From Crocodylus rhombifer (Eukaryota > Chordata > Crocodylia > Crocodylidae), in NCBI GenBank assembly GCA_038503035.1, contig JAVSML010024593.1:466571-530570 (forward strand): a stretch of 64,000 bases of DNA, written 5' to 3'. A program made the position numbers and the translations under genes. Positions 56,867 through 64,000 of the stretch are shown here, one piece after another. The notes beneath the pieces were generated by a model. It saw nothing but the letters and a program-made list of their open reading frames with translations. It was not told the origin of the DNA and did not search any database. The stretch's first letter is position 1, and each line of letters starts with the position of its first letter.

Positions 56867-58740
56867 TTGTCAAAGCAAATAAATAGTAAGTGGTCACCAA
56901 GCCCTAATTGTAGACTAAGTGATACTAGAGTTCTGATATTGTATAATACATAATGGTCACAAAAGTTTGTAAAAAGGACTCTACACCATATAATAGCAGC
57001 TTCTTTCACTGTATTTTCTTTCTTTCTTTTTTTCTCATCCTTAACTCATCTTATCTTCTGCCAGTACCCTGAAACTGGAAATACAGTTCTGTGCCTTTTG
57101 ACCAGGACTTAAAAAATTTTATTTGGATACAATTTTATTTCTCTAATACATTTTTAAGTTAACTTTTATTTTTATAAACTGAGGGAGTGGGGAGGAGCCT
57201 GGGACTAAAATCTCTCAAAACAAAGTGTTCTCTTTCAGGTGCATGCTGGCTGTGAAAGTCTTGCATAAAGAAATCATTCACATGTGCCCTGCTAAGATAA
57301 AGTTCACTTGAAATGACACTGTACTACCCATAGCTGTTATATCCCACAGGCAAACATTCTTTTCCTGGCAAAATGCTAACAAAGTCCCACTGACTGATCA
57401 CTTAAAGACCAATTCATAAGTACCTTGTTTTTAGATAAGCATCAAAGCTGCATGTTCCTGGCAATATGAGATGTCCTACACTGAATAGGAGAATGTGTTT
57501 TCCTCTAACAATATTCAGTCCATTGCAAGTTATTTTCATTTAGAATTTTTCCAAATATTTTCTTTGATAATAAACCATGCTACAGTATGAGTTCTTTGTA
57601 TGAAAAGATCACAGTGCACAAAATATAAGCTATCCTCTGTGCTTGTTAGTGTGACCACTTACCAAGCTTGAGAGAGAGAGACAAGAGCACAGTGAGAAAA
57701 TTAAGTTTGAGGCTGACATTCAACCACCTCCTGGGAGTAGGTGCCCTGCTCTCAAAATTCTTATAGACAGAACTGCAATTTTTATGTGCCTGAAATCTCA
57801 TTAAGTGTGATCAAAACAAGGAGCTAAAATACCTAACTGCTTGGGTTGCATGTCCAAATATTTGCACTTAACACTGTTTTTTGTACTTACTTATTATACT
57901 TACTCTTAAAAAACTTGAATATGCAAAATTGATAGTGCAGTTGTGGCAGCTGTTTTCTGGAAATTTGACCTCATTATCTAGCATGGAAGGAAGGACATTG
58001 TGATTTGAATGACAATGTGGATTACACCTGCAGGATATTGAAGAAATTACTGAATGTTTAACCTGAAAGGCAATCCAATGTAATTTTTCTTTTTTAAAAG
58101 CAGCAAGAAGTTGATATGTTTACAAGACTGAAAAAAACTTGAATGTAGTAAATTTACCACAGAAAAAAATCAATAGTATCTGAGTTTTGACAGAGGTAAT
58201 AGTGAGGCCCATGCAGGAAAATCAGGTGACATTGTTTTCACTTCCTTGTTTTACTGCATCGTTAGTTAGAAGATTTTTAATATTTAAAAAAACCTAATTG
58301 TAAATTTCTCAATTCCTTAATTTCATGCATTTAAATGTGTCCTCTATATTCTTTTTAAACTTAAGAGAATATAATATTTATAGACAAACCAACGTTCTTT
58401 TAAGAATTAGATTTCATCAATGAAAAAGTCTGACAATAAACTAAGAGATTATAAAGCACAAAACAGCAAAGTACTTAACTTTAGGCCTGTGAGCAATCCA
58501 TTGATTTCATCCACGTGTACTACAGAAGTTGAATTTGACCTGAAAACTTGAGTATTTTTTTACATCTTTGAATAGTTAATATATTTTTGCAAGTTATGAA
58601 TCTTAGCAACTATAAAAAAATGTTGGTGTGAATGCACACAGTTTAATCCAATAAATATCTTAGATTATATGAAACAACATTAGCCTTCACAGTGAAACAA
58701 ATAAGCATATAGGGTACATACAATTGTTACATTTAGATAG
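56867..58740. other. AT-rich intergenic sequence
   Basis: Nothing recognised apart from a short (GA)n at about 57670-57683. Confidence 0.45.
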
Positions 58741-58749
58741 ACTAAACCC

Positions 58750-59300
58750 TGGGGCTGTGCTGTTCAACTATCCCAGCCATTGCTGGGCTATTTTTAAAAC
58801 TTTCCTCAGATCCACCAACCCCCTCCACCAACACCCATCATGGATCTGACAGCCCCCCCTCCAATCCTGCCAGTCCCTCCCTTCACTCTGAGTTACTTAG
58901 ATTGGGCTCCCCATGCCACTCCCAGCAGTAAGAAATGGCTTTATGAGCTGCTTCCAGCAGCAGTGTATGTGCTGCTCCCTGTCTAGGTTTAGGCAGCTTA
59001 AAATAAGCCACCTAAACCTAGATGGTAGTCATGAATGACGCATGCCCCCGTGGCTGGTGGCTGGGGGGGCACGGTGACTGCCTGCAGGTGGCGGCATCAA
59101 GCACTGACCAGTTGGCAGGGGGGGCGGGTGAGCAGCAACTGCCTGCAGGTGCCCCCGGCAGCATCAGCAGCACTTCTTTCAGGGGGTGCATCGCCAATCT
59201 TAGAGGGTACACGTCCACCTGCGTGCACTCCCTACACGTCGCCAATGGGTGCCGTGAACACTTGTTCACACCCTTGGACAATACAGTGGTAGGTAGTACA
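58750..59300. repeat. GC-rich repeat with 18-bp-arm hairpin
   Basis: It starts near GGGGCTGTGCTGTTCAAC. It contains an imperfect hairpin (58983-59021, arms CTAGGTTTAGG... with two mismatches, 3-base loop) and two copies of GACTGCCTGCAGGTG-like sequence at about 59077 and 59136. Probably a non-autonomous DNA element; termini unclear. The open stretches 59018-59353 have no domains. Confidence 0.4.
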
Positions 59301-61777
59301 ACAACCTCAGAAACATAAGAAATCAAAGACTTCTTTGAATGTTCTATTAACATCTTTTGCCAAAAAGATAGACTTAACTTGAGACCAAGCCAAATCTTTC
59401 TGATTTCACAGATGTTATGAGTTTATACCTTCATTACACAGATTTTGAAGAAAATTTTCAGGGACAGATTCTAATTTGGTGTAAATATGTAGTGCAATAA
59501 ATCTATGGAATTACTTTGACTTGCTGCACTCCTCAAAGTAAAGCGTTATGCTTATCAGAGGTGTCTTCATTACATTAAAGGGCTTCTAATGAATTTTAAA
59601 ACAAATTTGATCAGTAGTTTGTCATATGTCTCACACCATAAAGTTTAAATGTTAGTGAAAACCCCTATAGGCCAATATTTTTCTCTTTGATCTCCATTCA
59701 GTGTGCATTACAGAAGGTAATTTTATATTCTACAGTTTTACATGCAAAACTTTCAGTGATGTCAAAAAGAAGTTGATATGCACAAAATAAATATAAAATT
59801 TGAAACAGAAAGTCTGGAAATAAGAAGTATGTCCTAGTCTGTTTTCTGTCTTATGCTGGCTGCCTCGATAATATTGAACAATTTATAAAAATGTCCATTT
59901 TAGAAAAAGTGAGAGGAAAAACAAAAAAGTAAATCATTTATATCAAATGAAAATATGGGACAAATTGTGAGACGTACTCACACTGTAATCACAATGACTA
60001 TAATACTTGGGTAGATAGCACTGTGATCTTGCATAGGTGTAGAAAATCAGCTTAGTGGACAAAGGAATCCTTTCATGCTTATTATTTTTTATTCCTAGCA
60101 GAAATTCAGTATTTCAGCCAAATTCTCAGCTGCAGTTCTCTGGCCCAGGGAGAGAGGCAATACTTCAGGTAAAGAGGCTCCAAAGTATTTAGGATGATAG
60201 ATTTTAAAACAACATCTTGAATTCCATTTAGAAATGTATTGGAAATCAGTGCAGATCCTGAAGCATGGCTACATTATGCTTCCAATAGGAAACCCTACAT
60301 AACAGGCAATCCATGGAAATTTCAGAAGGTTGCAATTTATACCGAACCTTACAAAATGGTACAAGATTTGCTCTTTTGGTCAGGCACTTGCTTAGATGGT
60401 TTGTTAAACTGATGATGTAAAGAAAGCTGTTTTTGCTGTCCACCTTAACTTTATAAAATGTTGCATTTAATCTAGTGAAAGTGCTTGCAGATGACAGAAA
60501 CATAAAAATAAATTTAATCCTAAAATAACTACATACAAAGCATGTACATAACTAGAAACAAAACGTTATCCATGTGGTCTGGAATTGATCATTAAAATGG
60601 ATAAGATATAATGTCTCTTTGGAATGCACAACAACTATTTAATCTCAAGAGCAAAATAGTTTAAATTAATCCAAAATGAATGAACCCCACTCTAAATTAG
60701 TGACACTAAAAATCTGACTCAAATATTTTACATAAATAGTTAAGTGATGTGAAATTTACATAATATTATGTAAATATTGGAATGATATGCATGCAGTATA
60801 GCCTATGTAGTAGGAGGAACACAATGTAATTAATATACCAGCTGCTATATTTAAATTGACAAAGTAAGATTTGTACATCAGTAAATTTAATCAAACTATT
60901 AAACTGTTACTTCTGCAATAGCTTACTATACGGAGCAGATTTGCACAAAAGAAAATTCAAAATCTACATTTTATACACTGTGAAATATAAAACATTTTGA
61001 TCTTTGCAAAACTAATAAAAATGACACCTATAAGCTATGACTTACAGACAAGAATCATATTCCAATTGATCTTTATAGTAATGTGCATGATATCCAACCA
61101 AGGAGAATACAGGGCAAGCAAAGAGAACAGGGACCTTAAGACATGATTTCTAGAGCAGAGATGGAAAAGATATTCCATAGCAGTCAACAGTATTGACCTG
61201 CTGGGCCACAACAGCACTGCACAGTATACATAGGAGGGAGAGATGAACTCTTACTATTCTTGCCATTAGAATGAATTTTAGGCTAGAATTTTAACCTGAC
61301 CAACCTTAATAGATATTAACAGCATTAATAATAATGTTGTTCTTGTCTACAGAAATATTTGCCATTATGTTACTTGGTTTCTTAAATTTTCCATTTCCTA
61401 TTGATCTGGGCATGTACCTTTATTCTGCTTTTTAGTTAGACATGCAAAGACAGAGAATATGTTATTAATCATATCCAGGCAGCATCCAACTAAATTACCA
61501 GCCACCAGAAAAGTGATTCTAGAAATAAGAAAAATCTGGTGGGTTGTTTTTTTTTTTCTGTAACTAGTTTACTCCTAGTTATAGAACTTGGTCACCATTG
61601 AGCTGTATAAAAATGTTTATTCTGAATCCAGTGGGTGGACATAAATGGCTAAATCCTATTCCTTGTTATGTGCCTAAGTGGCATTGTGGTAACTGTGTAA
61701 ACTGCAGTTTTGGTATTTACACACATGTGGAAGTGAGTGACTGGAGGAAGAAGAGAAATACCATCTTATGTTTTAGT
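59301..61777. other. AT-rich intergenic sequence
   Basis: About 2.5 kb, very AT-rich, nothing recognised. Confidence 0.45.
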
Positions 61778-61910
61778 GTAATATCCCAGTGGTTAGAGCA
61801 GTTTACTGCTAAGCAGGAGATGTAGTTCAATAGCTCTGTGTCTGGAAACTTGGTGTTCTTTTTCCTAGGCATGTGCACTAACCATTAGGCCATTTGACTG
61901 AAAGGTAAGA
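61778..61910. mobile_element. tRNA-derived SINE-like relic, two half copies
   Basis: CCCAGTGGTTAGAGCAG (61789-61805) resembles a tRNA A box followed at a suitable distance by a weak B box (GTAGTTCAATAG). On the opposite strand CCTAATGGTTAGTGCAC (61873-61889 reverse complement) gives a second A-box-like segment. No cloverleaf could be drawn, so this is not called as a tRNA gene. Confidence 0.35.
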
Positions 61911-62019
61911 GTCCTCCTGTAGCATCAGGCACCTATTAGTGCCTGATATGCAGTTGTACTATGGCCCATAGTGCCATATCTACTCAAATCAGCATTGCGG
62001 GGGAAAGCTCCTTATCTTA

Positions 62020-62780
62020 GATGCAGGTAAAAGAGGTGGGGAGGGAGCAGGAGGCTGCTGTAGCTCTAACTCTGACCCTGAGCCCAGGCTGGGGCCAGAA
62101 TCAGACCTACAGCAGCCTCCTGCCCCACCTCAACTTGCCTCTGCACCTTCTGCTCCCTCCCTCTTCCTCCTTCCGTAGCTTACTGTCAGGCACAACTCAG
62201 CTCCAGGCTCGGGCTAGATTCCTTCCCAAGCACGGATCTCAAGAAAATCTGTCCCCTGCCCAGCCAGTCAGCAACATCCACGCTGTTATGTGGCCCAACA
62301 GAACCCATGCTTCCGCGTGCTATGCTCCATGACCTGAGAAAGACACTGCTTGGATTCTTTCCTAACAGTAATGCTTGGTGGGGAGGGACAGAGACTACGG
62401 GGAGCAGGTGTGGGGGAGGGATAGAGATTGTGGGAAGTGAGAGGAGTGGCAGAGGCTTTGGGGAGCTGGGGATGGGAGGGTTCATGTGTTAGGGGGCAAG
62501 AAGGTTGCAGGAGAAAGAAGACAGAAGGCAAGGGGGCCGCCTGAGTCCCCAGTCACTACTTTCCCTGCTGTAGCAGTGTGTGGTCTCCCAGTGCAGGGGA
62601 GACCTTGCTACAGGTGCCAATTAAAGCTCAATAGCAATAGCTATAAAGTTAGTACACATTTTAAGGTCTAACTTTATAGCTGCTTGGGGATTTTTATCGT
62701 GTGACCACTGGGTTCTGGGTAATTGCACAGTTAACCAGTTAATTGTGCAATACTTATAACATGTAGAGGGACACTCAGTG
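62020..62780. repeat. GC-rich repeat with several hairpins
   Basis: 62033-62063 and 62107-62131 are inverse repeats (GAGGTGGGG...CAGGAGGCTGCTGTAG) differing by six extra bases in the left arm. AGCTATAAAGTTAG forms a perfect 14-bp hairpin (62639-62681). ATTGCACA...TGTGCAAT is at 62722-62751. The right edge CATGTAGAGGGACAC is the inverse of the GGGTGTGTCTACATG end type. Probably a non-autonomous DNA element. Confidence 0.45.
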
Positions 62781-64000
62781 CACATAGAATCCAATAGAGA
62801 CACAGAGATTTGATAAACGGACTCAACGCTCCCTATATTTCATTCCTGTTAGCACTAAGTATGCCATACAGGTACAACAGCAACATAAAATACTACAATA
62901 ACCCCTTCAGGGCAAACCATGGGGAGAATTGATTGATGGGGAAGGAAAATTCATGTTTAAAGAATTGGAATGAAAATCTAGATTCAGTATACTTTCCAGA
63001 TTAGCTGGAGACTTCCCTGTTTTCCACAGACAAATAATATCTCAATTTGTAGAATTGGTTTTGTTTTCTTTGCTGAAATATTTCTTGTTGAATGAAAAGG
63101 CAAAGATTCTGCTAGGTCTAGCAAATTATTGGGGATTTAATATGTTTAGAAGATAATTTACGTATGCATTTTCTTCAGTATTAAGCTTAAAATTTGTGCA
63201 GAGTACCTGGAATAGTTAGGCTAAAGGAGGAACTGAGAAACTAGCTCTTGTCTGTGTTTTTATTAACATTAAGTGCATGTGAGGAATTGTAGCAATAATT
63301 CTTGTTTGATCCTCTGAAATGATAGGCAAGAGCTCTCTCTTACACTTGTTGGATTATCATAATTTTCTTTCTAGAGTAAGATTATAATTACATGTGCACT
63401 TATCTACTTTAACTGTTAGAATAAGTTAATCAAGACTTAGAGTAATATTAAATGGAGTTACCAGAATAATAAACTGTAATTAGTTGCTAAAGATATAAAA
63501 ATTGTATGTACAAGCAGGTACTGTAATAGGATTAAGGTGCCAGAAGCGCTAATAATGGGACTATTCAGTGGGCTGTAATGAGATTGTTCTCAGCCAGATA
63601 AGCTTTTGTAAAGAGACTGGATTACAAAGAGTGGATATGTAGTATTAGTAGATTCTTTCAATTCACTGCTTCTCTGTGTTTTATTGATAAACCCTAATCC
63701 TGATTTGTCACTGAATATCTAGTAAAAAGCTGCTTGTCACATACCCTCAGTGAAGAGATTGAGTTTCTACATGTCTGCCCTCCCTCTGAAAGCCTTAACT
63801 CATTTCTAGGTATTATCCCATTGATTAACATGGTACCAGGTGCCTTACTTTACTAAACACCATAGTGAAAGACTGTATAAGTGACGGGTGTTTTTAATCT
63901 ACTTTTCATTAGCAACAGTTGCTTAGTAGGGGCCTTATTGTGCTTCTTCTGTATATATTACTTATAAGGATTATTTTGTCTGTAGTGGGCTAGAACTGGA
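62781..64000. other. AT-rich intergenic sequence to window end
   Basis: Nothing recognised. Confidence 0.45.

Noticed and set aside
61789..61835. Possible tRNA gene
   Set aside because: An A-box-like segment is present, but the B box is weak and no acceptor stem or cloverleaf could be formed; more likely a SINE relic.

Overview
The window looks like gene-poor, AT-rich vertebrate nuclear DNA that has been heavily invaded by transposable elements. The mix of families suggests a sauropsid, and probably a crocodilian or turtle: many 5'-truncated CR1 LINEs of several subfamilies, Penelope-like retroelement (PLE) tails, long-terminal-inverted-repeat hAT-type elements, and solo LTRs. This assignment rests on element families only. 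I found no cellular protein-coding gene, no rRNA, no convincing tRNA, no CRISPR array and no bacterial operon. Two runs of 10 N (43663-43672 and 56857-56866) show that the window is a draft assembly.

Layout. 1-650: 3' end of a PLE with a GIY-YIG remnant. 2932-6115: the longest CR1 copy (minus), from the end of ORF1 through ORF2. 6116-7429: two copies of one DNA-transposon family joined head to tail. 8620-9005: MITE with two stacked hairpins. 9920 to about 11890: LTR-like block (minus). 12029-14095: foldback element. 14098-16275: CR1 (plus) split by a 926-bp LTR with an exact 5-bp target duplication. 17323-19424: hAT-like foldback element split by a second LTR. 21600-21970: second PLE tail. 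22256-23515: CR1 inserted in inverse orientation into another CR1. 25084-25413: hAT MITE. 27161-28530: composite DNA element. 29174-30950: best preserved CR1 reverse transcriptase (minus). 33305-34860: three-unit tandem element carrying a CR1. 35432-36959: hAT-like element. 39574-39753: 180-bp hAT MITE with perfect termini and target duplication. 41170-44261: degenerate minisatellite, two Tc1/mariner-like MITEs and a divergent pair of PLE-like tails flanking a CR1. 50257-50420: PLE-tail palindrome. 52111-54590: GC-rich composite. 54862-56856: CR1 (plus). 58750-62780: scattered GC-rich repeats and hairpins. The rest is AT-rich sequence in which I recognise nothing.

The coding remnants belong to mobile elements and all are broken. 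CR1 ORF2 normally carries an APE-type endonuclease followed by a reverse transcriptase. Across the copies here the catalytic FADD block is intact in two (29174-30950 and 33776-34626), conservatively changed in one (FTDD) and destroyed in two (FANN, FADY). The main interest is the nesting, which gives relative insertion ages, and the PLE tails. Three PLE-type loci have tails in a divergent inverted arrangement, and most tails carry a hammerhead-ribozyme-like core. No previously undescribed cellular system could be supported.
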